Positions 1-7,331 are shown, counted from the first letter of the stretch. The stretch: DNA of 11,912 bases from Actinomycetota bacterium (GCA_005805045.1 SYNW01000112.1:1-11912), one strand, 5' to 3'. The notes: generated from the sequence alone by a model not told the origin. Translations and numbers: made by a program.

Positions 1-830
1 CCGGCAAATTGACGGCACAGGGCCGACAAGATCGCTCTGTCAACTTTGTCTAGACCTAAGTCGTCGACGCCGAAAACTTCAAGTGCTTGGCGTGCGCTGG
101 CTTGAGTGACCTGACCATCACCACGAACCTCGGCGTGATCGCGAACTCGTCGCAGTAACCGGTTGGCAATTCTTGGGGTGCCGCGTGAGCGCCGAGCGAT
201 TTCGTGCGACCCGCCCTTGTCGATCGGCACCTTCAAAATTCGAGCCGTCCGCAAAACAATTTTTTCGAGTTCATCCACTTCATAAAAGTCGAGCCTGGCA
301 ACCAGTCCGAATCGGTCTCGTAACGGGCCGGTAATCATGCCCGTGCGAGTCGTCGCCCCAATCAGGGTGAATCTGGGCAGCGTCAAACGAATTGAAGAAG
401 CCGATGGCCCCTTGCCGACGACGATGTCAATTTGAAAGTCTTCCATCGCCGGATACAAAATTTCTTCAACCTGCCTGGACAAGCGATGAATCTCGTCGAT
501 GAACAACACATCGTTGGTGTCTAGTTTGGTCAAAATCGCCGCCAAATCACCCGCTCGTTCAAGAGCAGGGCCTGACGTGATGTGAATTTTTGCGGACATC
601 TCGCTTGCCACGATGCCAGCCATCGTCGTTTTGCCCAAGCCGGGTGGACCAGCCAACAAAATGTGATCAGCCGATTGTTCCCGCTTGCGCGCGGCTTCTA
701 AAACAATGCCGAGATGCTCTTTCAATTCGCGCTGCCCGACAAAGTCTGCAAGTGACTTGGGACGCAAACCAATGTCTTCGAGATCTGCGGGGTCTGTAGT
801 AATCGCAGGGTCGGTATATTCTTCACGCAC
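1..830 (-). CDS. ruvB: Holliday junction branch migration helicase RuvB (3' end cut off)
   Basis: AAA+ motor of the RuvAB complex, which drives branch migration of Holliday junctions in recombinational repair. The reading frame is open from a GTG at 828-830 to the window edge and gives 276 residues; the family is about 335-350, so only the C-terminal winged-helix DNA-binding part is missing. Visible motifs: Walker A GPPGLGKTT (residues 61-69), Walker B LFIDE (109-113) followed by IHR, sensor I LIGATTR (156-162), the arginine-finger region GPLRDRFG (168-175) and the sensor II region RGTPRIANR (216-224). The GTG start gives an N-terminus MREEYTDPA and overlaps the end of ruvA by 8 bases. A GGGGG run lies a few bases upstream and no other in-frame start is close by. 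It is the third gene of ruvCAB and presumably depends on translational coupling to ruvA. Identification is certain; the exact start is probable. Confidence 0.97.
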   Translation of the reverse strand, partial: MREEYTDPAITTDPADLEDIGLRPKSLADFVGQRELKEHLGIVLEAARKREQSADHILLAGPPGLGKTTMAGIVASEMSAKIHITSGPALERAGDLAAILTKLDTNDVLFIDEIHRLSRQVEEILYPAMEDFQIDIVVGKGPSASSIRLTLPRFTLIGATTRTGMITGPLRDRFGLVARLDFYEVDELEKIVLRTARILKVPIDKGGSHEIARRSRGTPRIANRLLRRVRDHAEVRGDGQVTQASARQALEVFGVDDLGLDKVDRAILSALCRQFA

Positions 831-1410
831 GGCGTACCCCCAACAGATTGAGTGCTTCGCGCAACATTACTTCTGAATCATTGCTCACGCTCAACTCTCG
901 CAATACATCACGAATCTCTTCGGCCGAATAACCCAAGCCGGCAAGTGCGTCACGCACGTCACCAACACTCGACGAACCACCCAGATTGTTAGACGATCCA
1001 AGAATGTTCAGATTCAATCGATTCTTCAATTCGATCAACAATCGCTCCGCAGTTTTTTTACCGACACCCGAGACGAGCGTCAAAGCTGCAATGTCAGACC
1101 CGGCGACGATATCAACCAGCGCTCGGGGTGAGTGCGTGGCCAAGACCGCCATCGCCATAGTTGGCCCAACCCCGTGAGTCGCAATCAGCACCTCAAAGCA
1201 TCTTCTTTCGTCTCTGTCCAAAAAACCATAAAGAGTTTGCGCATCTTCGCGAACATGGTGATGCACATAAACAAACGCTTTGGACGTTGGTTCGAGTTCA
1301 CCCAGTGTGCGCGGGGTGACATGCACTAGATAGCCAAGGCCACTTACTTCGATCAGAACGGTGGAGTCGCTCGTGCGCTCGAGCACCACCCCGCGCAAGG
1401 ATCCGATCAT
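823..1410 (-). CDS. ruvA: Holliday junction DNA-binding protein RuvA
   Basis: RuvA tetramers bind the four-way Holliday junction and load RuvB rings. The protein has 195 residues, a normal length. The N-terminal OB-fold begins MIGSLRGVV (residues 1 to about 62). Two helix-hairpin-helix motifs follow: THGVGPTMAMAVL (78-90) and LVSGVGKKTAERLL (112-125). The C-terminal domain III (about 150-195, with DALAGLGYSAEEI) is the part that contacts RuvB. The frame stays open upstream to 1578, but the extra residues are arginine- and cysteine-rich and unlike RuvA; they are read from the ruvC coding region. The ATG at 1408-1410 gives the family N-terminus and forms an ATGA overlap with the ruvC stop, so I chose it. 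Middle gene of ruvCAB. Confidence 0.97.
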   Translation of the reverse strand: MIGSLRGVVLERTSDSTVLIEVSGLGYLVHVTPRTLGELEPTSKAFVYVHHHVREDAQTLYGFLDRDERRCFEVLIATHGVGPTMAMAVLATHSPRALVDIVAGSDIAALTLVSGVGKKTAERLLIELKNRLNLNILGSSNNLGGSSSVGDVRDALAGLGYSAEEIRDVLRELSVSNDSEVMLREALNLLGVRRA

Positions 1411-1937
1411 TTTTTGCCCCCAATTGACTGGGCGATCTTTGCCGCCAACGGACCAGAGGCAATATGACACAACGCGATCGCCGCAGCGTCGGCGGCGTCT
1501 GCAGGTTTGGGAATTGAATTCAACTTGAGGCGTTGTTTGACCATCTTTTGTACTTGAGCTTTGTCGGCGCCACCCCAACCGGTTATCGCGAGTTTGACTT
1601 GATTCGGCGAATATTGCACGACTTCGAGACCACGACGCGCCGCGGCGCTCAACACGAGTCCGCTGACTTGTCCGACGCTCATCGCCGTGCGCACATTGGC
1701 TTGAAAAAATATTTGCTCAATGGCGACCACAGATGGTTGATACTCGACAAGCAATGCGTCAATTTCGGTTGATATCTCGGCCAGACGATTCGACAGGTCT
1801 TTCTCGGGACTGGTTCGCAGCACCCCCAAAGCAGTCAGCGAAATTTCGGTGCCGCCGATTTGTCGCAACACCGCGTAGCCACACCTGGTCAAACCAGGGT
1901 CGATCCCAAGAACATTGATTTGAGATGGGGCGAACAT
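1407..1937 (-). CDS. ruvC: Holliday junction resolvase RuvC
   Basis: RuvC is a dimeric, metal-dependent endonuclease that cuts Holliday junctions symmetrically after RuvAB migration. The protein has 176 residues, typical of the family, with an RNase H-like fold. The four acidic catalytic positions are visible: Asp13 in LGIDPG (10-15), Glu74 in VAIEQIFF (71-78), and Asp147 and Asp150 in KPADAADAAAIALCH (144-158). The start ATG (1935-1937) gives MFAPSQINVLGIDPG. There is no Shine-Dalgarno sequence; a TAAGAT hexamer ends 6 bases before the ATG, so the mRNA may be leaderless. It is the first gene of a ruvC-ruvA-ruvB operon and overlaps ruvA by 4 bases. The 24-base gap to the peroxiredoxin gene upstream is the only place for an internal promoter. 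Confidence 0.97.
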   Translation of the reverse strand: MFAPSQINVLGIDPGLTRCGYAVLRQIGGTEISLTALGVLRTSPEKDLSNRLAEISTEIDALLVEYQPSVVAIEQIFFQANVRTAMSVGQVSGLVLSAAARRGLEVVQYSPNQVKLAITGWGGADKAQVQKMVKQRLKLNSIPKPADAADAAAIALCHIASGPLAAKIAQSIGGKK

Positions 1938-1943
1938 ATGTTC

Positions 1944-1949
1944 ATCTTA
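1944..1949 (-). promoter_or_regulatory. Putative -10 element of a leaderless ruvCAB promoter
   Basis: On the minus strand TAAGAT matches the actinobacterial TAnnnT -10 consensus and occupies positions -12 to -7 relative to the ruvC ATG. Transcription would then begin at or next to the A of the ATG. No ribosome binding site is present and I see no recognisable -35 box at the usual spacing. This is an inference from position and sequence only. Confidence 0.45.
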
Positions 1950-1961
1950 GTATGTGCCTGT

Positions 1962-2423
1962 CTAGGCCGTGGCGACTGCCTCGATTAGTTCGCTGACGGG
2001 TCGAAAGGTCAAACCCAAAAGGGCCCGATGGACGTATTTAATGACACCCTTGGCGTCGATCACGAAAACGCTTCGTCGGGGCAATCCCAACGGTCCAATG
2101 ACCGAATAGAGATTGGCCACCGTTTTGTCTGTATCCGAAAGAAGCGGAAACCCAAAGCCTTGCGCAGCGCTGAAATCTTCATGGCTGGCCATGTCTTGTG
2201 CGGATATCGCCAGAATCTGGGCGTTGACTTTTTGGAACTGTTGCAACTCTTGGTTATACGAGCACAACTGCTTGGTGCACACCATGGTCGCGTCGCCCGG
2301 ATAAAAAACCAAGACGACTGTCTGGCCACGAAATTGTGACAGAGAATAGTTCTGGTTGGCTGTGCCAGGCAGTATGAAGTCTGGTGCAACATCCCCAACT
2401 TCAAGGGCTCGAGAAGATGCCAT
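1962..2423 (-). CDS. bcp: BCP/PrxQ-type thioredoxin-dependent peroxiredoxin
   Basis: Peroxiredoxin of the AhpC-TSA, bacterioferritin comigratory protein (BCP/PrxQ) class; it reduces hydrogen peroxide and organic hydroperoxides with thioredoxin as electron donor in the cytoplasm. It has 153 residues, normal for the class. The active-site signature P-x3-T-x2-C is Pro42, Thr46 and peroxidatic Cys49. A second cysteine, Cys54, lies five residues on (CTKQLC), the spacing of atypical two-cysteine BCP enzymes, so Cys54 is the likely resolving residue. The conserved RRSVFVID stretch follows near residue 116. The start ATG lies 3 bases after the yebC stop and has a full AGGAGG ribosome binding site inside the end of yebC. 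It is the last gene of the pdxS-pdxT-yebC-peroxiredoxin unit. There is no signal peptide. The class is sure; the symbol is the family name. Confidence 0.93.
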   Translation of the reverse strand: MASSRALEVGDVAPDFILPGTANQNYSLSQFRGQTVVLVFYPGDATMVCTKQLCSYNQELQQFQKVNAQILAISAQDMASHEDFSAAQGFGFPLLSDTDKTVANLYSVIGPLGLPRRSVFVIDAKGVIKYVHRALLGLTFRPVSELIEAVATA

Positions 2424-2426
2424 GAA

Positions 2427-3170
2427 CTAACCAACCTCCTGGATCAGAGTTTCAGAAATATCAAAATTAGCGTAGACATCTTGAACGTCGTCATTGTCGT
2501 CGAGTTCATGCATAATTTTCAAAATCGCCTTTGCATCAGCGGGGTCGGTTACACCAACAGTATTCGCCGAGAGCATCGTCGTCGTCGCTGAACTCACGGC
2601 AATTTTGGACGCTTCGTAGGCCGCTTTCAATTCGTAGACCTGACTGGGTTCGCTGATAATGTGCCACATTTCTTCGTCGGCAGTGATGTCTTCTAGTCCA
2701 TGATCGAGACCGATAGTCATCAACTCTTCTTCACTGGCTGACTTTGCAACGAGAATCACGCCCTTGCGCGAAAACTGCCAACCGACTGAGCCGGGTGCAG
2801 CCATTGATCCACCTTGCTTTGAAAAAATTATTCGCACGTCGGCGGCTGTCCTGTTGCGATTGTCAGTAAGAATGTCGATCAACATCGCCACGCCACCCGG
2901 GGCATACGCCTCGTAAGTCACAGATTCGTAAACTTTCCCATCGGTCTCTCCCATGCCTCGCTTGATTGCGCGATCAATTGCTTCGTTTGTCATTTGTGCC
3001 GCTTTTGCTTTTGACACCACTGTGCGCAGCGCAGCATTTATCGAAACATCTCCGCCTTCGCGTGCTGCTACTTCTAGCAATCGAGAAAGTTTGGCAAAAG
3101 TCTTGCCGCGAACTTTGTCAATCGCAGCTTTCTTGTGCTTGATGGTTGCCCATTTAGAGTGGCCTGACAT
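2427..3170 (-). CDS. yebC: YebC/PmpR-family (TACO1-like) protein
   Basis: YebC family protein of 247 residues, matching the family length. The conserved N-terminus MSGHSKWATIKHKK is followed by the three-domain DUF28 fold, including GKTFAKLSRLLEVAAREGG (22-40) and the GGVAMLIDILTDNRNRTAADVR stretch (from about residue 92) with the GGSMAAPGSVGWQF loop. The family has long been annotated as a transcriptional regulator; more recent work on several members points to a role in translation, relieving ribosome stalling at proline-rich sequences. The sequence alone cannot choose between these. The start ATG has a GAGGGG ribosome binding site 8 bases upstream and lies 2 bases after the pdxT stop. The order yebC then ruvCAB is widespread in bacteria, here with a peroxiredoxin gene inserted between. 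Confidence 0.96.
   Translation of the reverse strand: MSGHSKWATIKHKKAAIDKVRGKTFAKLSRLLEVAAREGGDVSINAALRTVVSKAKAAQMTNEAIDRAIKRGMGETDGKVYESVTYEAYAPGGVAMLIDILTDNRNRTAADVRIIFSKQGGSMAAPGSVGWQFSRKGVILVAKSASEEELMTIGLDHGLEDITADEEMWHIISEPSQVYELKAAYEASKIAVSSATTTMLSANTVGVTDPADAKAILKIMHELDDNDDVQDVYANFDISETLIQEVG
2435..2440 (-). promoter_or_regulatory. Consensus ribosome binding site of the peroxiredoxin gene
   Basis: AGGAGG on the minus strand, 11 bases before the ATG at 2421-2423. It lies within the last codons of yebC (encoding Gln-Glu-Val). It is the strongest Shine-Dalgarno sequence I found in the window, and suggests the peroxiredoxin can be initiated efficiently without relying only on coupling to yebC. 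Confidence 0.7.
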
Positions 3171-3172
3171 TG

Positions 3173-3766
3173 CTAAATCCCCTCTACAAACATCTCATGA
3201 ATTCGCTTGTCATTTGAAAGTTCAGGGTGAAACGCGGCAACCAAGACATTTTTCTGCTTCGCCAAAACTACGTCCGAACCGAACTTCGCCAAAATCTCGA
3301 CATTCGGAGACAAGCTGACGATTCGTGGCGCGCGAATGAACACGGCGTGAAACGCACCATCAAGTCGCTCGACTTGAATCTCGGCCTCGAAACTGTCGAT
3401 TTGGCGACCATAGGCATTGCGTTGCACCTCGATGTCGATCGCATTGAATGAAACTTGATCATCACGTCCATCGATAATCGTCTTGGCCAAAAGAATCATC
3501 CCTGCACAGGTGCCAAAAACTGGCATGCCCTCGTGGATCATTTTTTTCAGGGGCTCAAACAACTCTGACGACTCAAGCAACTGGGACATTGTTGTCGACT
3601 CACCGCCAGGCATTATCAGCGCATCTACGACCGATAAATCTTGTGGGGTTCTGACTTCTTGTGCCGCAACATCAAGTTCATCAAGCATTCGCTCGTGACT
3701 ATCAAATGCGCCTTGAAGCGCTAGAACTCCGACTACTTTTGTCGCACTATTTTGTGAAACTCGCAT
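3173..3766 (-). CDS. pdxT: Pyridoxal 5'-phosphate synthase glutaminase subunit PdxT
   Basis: Class I glutamine amidotransferase that hydrolyses glutamine and passes ammonia to PdxS for de novo PLP synthesis (the DXP-independent pathway). It has 197 residues, the usual length. The catalytic triad is visible: nucleophile Cys87 in FGTCAGMILLA (84-94), and His180 and Glu182 in AAFHPEL (177-183). Other family motifs are GVLALQGAFDSH (13-24), PGGESTT (53-59, glutamine binding/oxyanion region), NAYGRQIDSFE and FIRAPR. The start ATG (3764-3766) lies 21 bases after the pdxS stop, with GAGG in a GAGGCCTC palindrome about 10 bases upstream. It is cotranscribed with pdxS, with which it forms the 12+12 synthase complex. 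Confidence 0.97.
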   Translation of the reverse strand: MRVSQNSATKVVGVLALQGAFDSHERMLDELDVAAQEVRTPQDLSVVDALIMPGGESTTMSQLLESSELFEPLKKMIHEGMPVFGTCAGMILLAKTIIDGRDDQVSFNAIDIEVQRNAYGRQIDSFEAEIQVERLDGAFHAVFIRAPRIVSLSPNVEILAKFGSDVVLAKQKNVLVAAFHPELSNDKRIHEMFVEGI

Positions 3767-3787
3767 AACCCGGAGGCCTCGAATCGT

Positions 3788-4696
3788 TCACCAGCCACGC
3801 TCTGCATAACGCTGTTCGATTTTGTCCATGCCGATTCCGGTCATTGGCACGCCAAGATTTCGACTCACCTTGGCGATGATCTCAGGATCTCGAAAATGCG
3901 TTGTCGCCTCGACGATCGCCTTGGCTCGTGGCGCGGGATCATCGCTCTTGAAAATGCCTGAGCCGACGAAAACTGCCTGAGCCCCAAGTTGCATTGCCAA
4001 CGCCGCGTCGCTTGGCGTGGCGATACCACCAGCACAGAACAACGGCACTTGCAACCATCCCGTCTCGGCAATCTCTTGCACCAAAGGCAACGGCGCCTGC
4101 AGTCGCTTGGCCCATTCAAAAAGTTCCGCCGAGTCGGCCTGTGTGATTTTACGAATGTCGCCGATAATTGAGCGAAGATGGCGAACCGCTTCGACAATGT
4201 TGCCGGTTCCGGCTTCTCCCTTAGAACGAATCAAAGCCGCACCCTCGCTGATGCGACGCAATGCCTCACCGAGATTTGTCGCACCGCACACGAACGGTGC
4301 GGTGAACTTCAACTTGTCGATGTGGTGAGCCTCATCTGCTGGTGTCAACACTTCACTTTCATCAATAAAGTCGACGCCGAGCGATTCAAGAACTTGTGCT
4401 TCAACAAAATGCCCAATTCGCGCTTTGGCCATGACTGGTATAGAACAAACGGCCTGAATGCCGGTGATCATCTCAGGGTCGCTCATTCGCGCCACGCCAC
4501 CGTCTCGACGAATGTCTGCCGGCACTCGCTCAAGAGCCATCACCGCACACGCACCCGCGTCTTCGGCAATCTTGGCCTGCTCAGGATTGACAACGTCCAT
4601 GATTACGCCACCCTTGAGCATTTCCGCCAGACCACGCTTGACAAGCATCGACCCGGTGGCCGACTTGCTTGGGTTTTCTGTTTCGCGTTTTGCCAT
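3788..4696 (-). CDS. pdxS: Pyridoxal 5'-phosphate synthase lyase subunit PdxS
   Basis: PdxS condenses ribose 5-phosphate, glyceraldehyde 3-phosphate and ammonia from PdxT into PLP; it forms dodecamers of (beta/alpha)8 barrels. From the ATG at 4694-4696 the protein has 302 residues, as expected. Catalytic residues are visible: Asp34 in VIMDVVNPEQA, Lys91 in PVMAKARIGHF (the lysine that forms the ribose 5-phosphate imine) and Lys159 in LIRSKGEAGTGN (second lysine); these are offset by 10 from Asp24, Lys81 and Lys149 of the Bacillus enzyme. GGIATPSDAALAMQLGAQAVFVGSGIF closes the barrel phosphate site. An in-frame TTG at 4709-4711 would add five residues, but it overlaps the GAAGGG ribosome binding site that fits the ATG, so I prefer the ATG. 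First gene of pdxS-pdxT-yebC-peroxiredoxin. Confidence 0.97.
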   Translation of the reverse strand: MAKRETENPSKSATGSMLVKRGLAEMLKGGVIMDVVNPEQAKIAEDAGACAVMALERVPADIRRDGGVARMSDPEMITGIQAVCSIPVMAKARIGHFVEAQVLESLGVDFIDESEVLTPADEAHHIDKLKFTAPFVCGATNLGEALRRISEGAALIRSKGEAGTGNIVEAVRHLRSIIGDIRKITQADSAELFEWAKRLQAPLPLVQEIAETGWLQVPLFCAGGIATPSDAALAMQLGAQAVFVGSGIFKSDDPAPRAKAIVEATTHFRDPEIIAKVSRNLGVPMTGIGMDKIEQRYAERGW

Positions 4697-4703
4697 GAGT
4701 GAA

Positions 4704-4709
4704 CCCTTC
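4704..4709 (-). promoter_or_regulatory. Ribosome binding site that fixes the pdxS start
   Basis: GAAGGG on the minus strand, 7 bases before the ATG at 4694-4696. It overlaps the alternative TTG start at 4709-4711, which has no such site upstream. This favours the shorter, 302-residue PdxS. Confidence 0.6.
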
Positions 4710-4723
4710 AACTATTTGTTCTA

Positions 4724-4729
4724 ATCGTA
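4724..4729 (-). promoter_or_regulatory. Putative -10 element of the pdxST operon promoter
   Basis: TACGAT on the minus strand matches the actinobacterial TAnnnT -10 motif. It lies in the 55-base gap between the DUF3048 gene and pdxS. With a start point about 7 bases downstream, the leader would be about 21 bases and contain the GAAGGG ribosome binding site. No convincing -35 box is visible, and there is no sign of a PdxR-type operator. Confidence 0.4.
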
Positions 4730-4751
4730 GCGAGCGCGAACTCGGGTTGCG

Positions 4752-5822
4752 TTACGGATAAGCGACACTGGTGACATCTACCCCCGCAGGAATATGTGCC
4801 GCCGACTTCGCCCGAATTACTTCAACCCATGTGCGACCGGGTGTGAGTTTGATTACAGCCCCCTTTGTGTCTTTAAACACAAATGGCTTCAGCGGATCAG
4901 TGCGCTCCCATGAACCTTGAATCAAAGCACCTGCCGTATAAACCCAGACTTCACCACTGCCCAGGGTTTTGGCAACCGGACTCGAACCAGACTTGCCGTA
5001 TGTCACCGACAACACGATGACATTTGACGCGTTAATCCGTACATCTTGCATGTCTACGTGCGGCTCGTCATCTTGCGAACGCACGAACGCCAAAACCTCG
5101 GGTCTCCATTCCCACATCACATCCACGCCATCCATTGAAATTTTCACTGCACCAGCAGGTTTGGCATCTGCCGGCACGGCTTGATCATCGGCGCGATATT
5201 CGAACTGTGGCACGGGTGGTTTGGCGTCGGTTTTTGCAAGTGTCCAAAGTTTTGTCGTATCTGCCACCAAGTTGTGTGGTGCCACACGACTTGACTCGCG
5301 TCTAAAACCGCCGGCTTCGTTGGCGATCGAATGACTCAGATCAACCAAAGTTGATTTACGAATCTTTGCGGTAACGCCCGCGTTGCCACCGCTCCAGACG
5401 AACAACGGGCCATTTAAAGACGAGACAAGATCGATGTCTTGCAGCCGACCGCTGCGTATTGGCCCCACCGGGTCGCTACCTTGCGATTGAAACACCGCGG
5501 CGAAACGGGTCAACTGCTCGACATTCTCTTCGAACACGATGTCAGCCTGATTCAAACCCCACTGCGGTCGAGCCTTCGGATGGTTATCGATCTTGACGAT
5601 CATCGCCGGTCGTCCAATCACCGATTCATCAGGCGCCTGTGCCCCGGTCAATGGTGCACGAACAATCGGAATTGTCGTCGTAGTGGTTGTGATTTCGACA
5701 ACACTTGTGTCCACGACCACCGCTTCAGTCGTCTCGGTCGAAGTTGATGAACCGCTACAACCAGCGACAACTACACCCGCAACAAACAACGCCAAAAACT
5801 TTTTGTTTCGAAAACCGTGCAT
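4752..5822 (-). CDS. DUF3048 (YerB-like) family lipoprotein
   Basis: Predicted secreted lipoprotein of 356 residues. A basic start (RNKK, 5-8) and a hydrophobic core lead to a lipobox VAGC with lipidated Cys22. A Ser/Thr-rich linker (about 23-52, including a run of six Thr) follows, then the DUF3048 domain: RPAMIVKIDNHPKARPQWGL (from about residue 71), ADIVFEE and DPVGPIRSGR are family hallmarks. A second, C-terminal DUF3048 part runs from about 225 to the end, including VLSVTYGKSG and GSGEVWVYTAGALIQGSWER. YerB of Bacillus is the named relative; the biochemical function is not established. It is the third gene of lemA-htpX-DUF3048: its ATG lies 2 bases after the htpX stop with a GAGGGAG site 8 bases upstream. 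This suggests an envelope role linked to the protease, which is inference. Confidence 0.9.
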   Translation of the reverse strand: MHGFRNKKFLALFVAGVVVAGCSGSSTSTETTEAVVVDTSVVEITTTTTTIPIVRAPLTGAQAPDESVIGRPAMIVKIDNHPKARPQWGLNQADIVFEENVEQLTRFAAVFQSQGSDPVGPIRSGRLQDIDLVSSLNGPLFVWSGGNAGVTAKIRKSTLVDLSHSIANEAGGFRRESSRVAPHNLVADTTKLWTLAKTDAKPPVPQFEYRADDQAVPADAKPAGAVKISMDGVDVMWEWRPEVLAFVRSQDDEPHVDMQDVRINASNVIVLSVTYGKSGSSPVAKTLGSGEVWVYTAGALIQGSWERTDPLKPFVFKDTKGAVIKLTPGRTWVEVIRAKSAAHIPAGVDVTSVAYP

Positions 5823-5824
5823 TC

Positions 5825-6730
5825 CTAGATCTCCCTCAAGGTTGCTATTCGCTCAGAGAGCGGTGGATGGGTATTAAACAGTTTATGAAATCCACCTAAC
5901 CTGCCTGCGTCATTCACCCCCGACAAAGGCTGCTCAATCCACATATGGGCCGTTGCCATACTGGCCGAATGCGTCACCGTGCTGTCTGCTTGAAGTTTTT
6001 CCAAAGCGGATATCAAACCGGGCGGATATCGCGTCAACTGACAGGCTGAAACATCGGCCAATGATTCGCGGCGGCGACTCACACTGGCTTGCATAATGCG
6101 GGCTATGACTGGTGCGATTATCAGCAATGCAAAGCCAATCAACGCCAGCGGGTTGCTCGAGTTCCGACGATCGGACGAGCGACTGACTCGGCCACCGTTC
6201 CACCACATCATGCGAATCGCCAAGTCTGTCAATATCGCAATCGTGCCAACGAGAGTCACGGCGATTGTCGAAACCAAGATGTCGTAGTTGCGAATATGTG
6301 AAAGTTCGTGCGCCAAGACTCCCTCGAGTTCGACTCGATCAAGTTTTTCAAGTAGACCACTCGTCACGGCGATAGCCGCATGCTTTGGGTTTCGCCCGGT
6401 GGCGAAAGCGTTCGGTGCTGGGTCGTCGATCACGTACAGGCGCGGCTTGGGTAAACCACCGGCGATGCACAAACCCTCGACCAAATTATGCAATCGCTTG
6501 TAGGTCTGTTCGTCGGCTGGTTTGGCACGACTGACCCGCAACGCAATCGCGTCTGACTTCCAATAGGAAGTGAACGCCATCACCGCGGAAATAATCAGGG
6601 CGATCGAAGTGCCGAAAAAAGGGTTACCGGAAACCTGCCCGGCTGCGGCGCCGGCTGCAACCGTGAGCAGCACGAAGCCGAGAATCAGAAATATCGAGCG
6701 TCGCTTGTTCGCGGAGATCAAATCGTGCAT
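5825..6730 (-). CDS. htpX: HtpX-like membrane zinc metalloprotease (M48 family)
   Basis: Peptidase family M48B membrane protease of 301 residues; HtpX-type enzymes degrade damaged or misfolded membrane proteins from the cytoplasmic side. Zinc-binding HELSH is at 141-145 (His141, catalytic Glu142, His145), and the third ligand is Glu222 in RRRESLAD (219-226). The NAFATGR motif (107-113), typical of HtpX, is present. Four membrane segments are visible: about 14-31, 40-57, 151-172 and 195-212, with the active site between segments 2 and 3 as in HtpX. The C-terminal THPPLSERI (near 287-295) is also a family signature. The ATG lies 15 bases after the lemA stop. I see no Shine-Dalgarno sequence there; the upstream bases contain ACCTCC, the anti-Shine-Dalgarno sense, so initiation probably depends on coupling to lemA translation. 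The pairing of lemA and htpX is common in bacteria. Confidence 0.94.
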   Translation of the reverse strand: MHDLISANKRRSIFLILGFVLLTVAAGAAAGQVSGNPFFGTSIALIISAVMAFTSYWKSDAIALRVSRAKPADEQTYKRLHNLVEGLCIAGGLPKPRLYVIDDPAPNAFATGRNPKHAAIAVTSGLLEKLDRVELEGVLAHELSHIRNYDILVSTIAVTLVGTIAILTDLAIRMMWWNGGRVSRSSDRRNSSNPLALIGFALLIIAPVIARIMQASVSRRRESLADVSACQLTRYPPGLISALEKLQADSTVTHSASMATAHMWIEQPLSGVNDAGRLGGFHKLFNTHPPLSERIATLREI

Positions 6731-6745
6731 AGATGACCGGAGGTA

Positions 6746-7297
6746 CTAAAACTGCACCTTTGGCGCGGTTTTTTCGGCGTCTGTCGCCTCAAAAAATTCA
6801 CTCTCTTTGAACTTGAACAACGACGCAAAGATCACACTCGGAAACGAGTGAACCGCGTTGTTGTATGTCAAAACGGCGTCGTTGTAGAACTGGCGCGCAT
6901 AGGCGATGCGGCTTTCTGTGTTGCTGAGTTCCTCTTGCAGACTCAAAAAACTCGCATTCGCTTTAAGATCCGGATACGACTCAGACAAAGCAAACAATTG
7001 TCGCAATGCACCAGACAACGCGTTATCTGCTCCGGCTTGACCCGCGACGGTGCTCGGTGCAGCCATCGCCACATTTCGCGCTGCGATCACCTGTTGCAAT
7101 GTCTTCTGCTCGAAGTCAGCGTAACCCTTGACCGTCTCGACAAGATTTGGAATCAACTCGATTCGACGCTTCAACTGAACGTCGATCTGCGACCATGCAT
7201 TCTTCACTTGATTGCGCCTGCGCACCAGCGAGTTGTACGAAAGCGCAACGAAACCGGCGAGTACCACGTTTATTGCGAGCCAAATGAAAAACGACAT
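6746..7297 (-). CDS. lemA: LemA family membrane-anchored protein
   Basis: LemA family protein, 183 residues, normal length. One N-terminal membrane anchor (about residues 3-20, FFIWLAINVVLAGFVALS) has a short outside N-terminus, followed by the helical domain. Family hallmarks are RRNQVKNAWSQIDVQLKRR (27-45), IPNLVETVKGYADFE and the terminal FPSVIFASLFKFKESEFFE. The N-terminal half after the anchor is amphipathic and probably forms a helical bundle. The function of LemA is poorly understood; it is often encoded beside HtpX-type proteases or TPM-domain proteins, as here with htpX. The ATG has an AGAGG site 4 bases upstream and a candidate promoter in the 48-base gap to pimA, making lemA the first gene of a lemA-htpX-DUF3048 operon. 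Confidence 0.94.
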   Translation of the reverse strand: MSFFIWLAINVVLAGFVALSYNSLVRRRNQVKNAWSQIDVQLKRRIELIPNLVETVKGYADFEQKTLQQVIAARNVAMAAPSTVAGQAGADNALSGALRQLFALSESYPDLKANASFLSLQEELSNTESRIAYARQFYNDAVLTYNNAVHSFPSVIFASLFKFKESEFFEATDAEKTAPKVQF

Positions 7298-7331
7298 GTA
7301 ACCTCTCGCTTTCTGTTAGGGGTGCAAAGTT

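Noticed and set aside
1411..1578. Upstream extension of the ruvA frame, rich in Arg and Cys
   Set aside because: It is read from within ruvC, does not resemble RuvA, and the ATG at 1408-1410 gives the family N-terminus with a normal ATGA overlap.
1884..1898. 6-base GC-rich hairpin (CCTGGT/ACCAGG) near the start of ruvC
   Set aside because: It encodes the conserved residues just after the active-site GIDPG motif; a chance stem is the simpler explanation.
4282..4304. Perfect 8-base inverted repeat with a 7-base loop
   Set aside because: It lies inside pdxS where it encodes conserved residues, has no T-run, and one or two such repeats are expected by chance in 12 kb.
4694..4711. TTG start five codons upstream of the pdxS ATG
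   Set aside because: The TTG falls on the ribosome binding site that is well placed for the ATG and has none of its own.
5648..5700. Possible short repeat in the DUF3048 gene
   Set aside because: It is the coding sequence of a Thr-rich linker after the lipobox, with mixed Thr codons, and not a separate repeat element.
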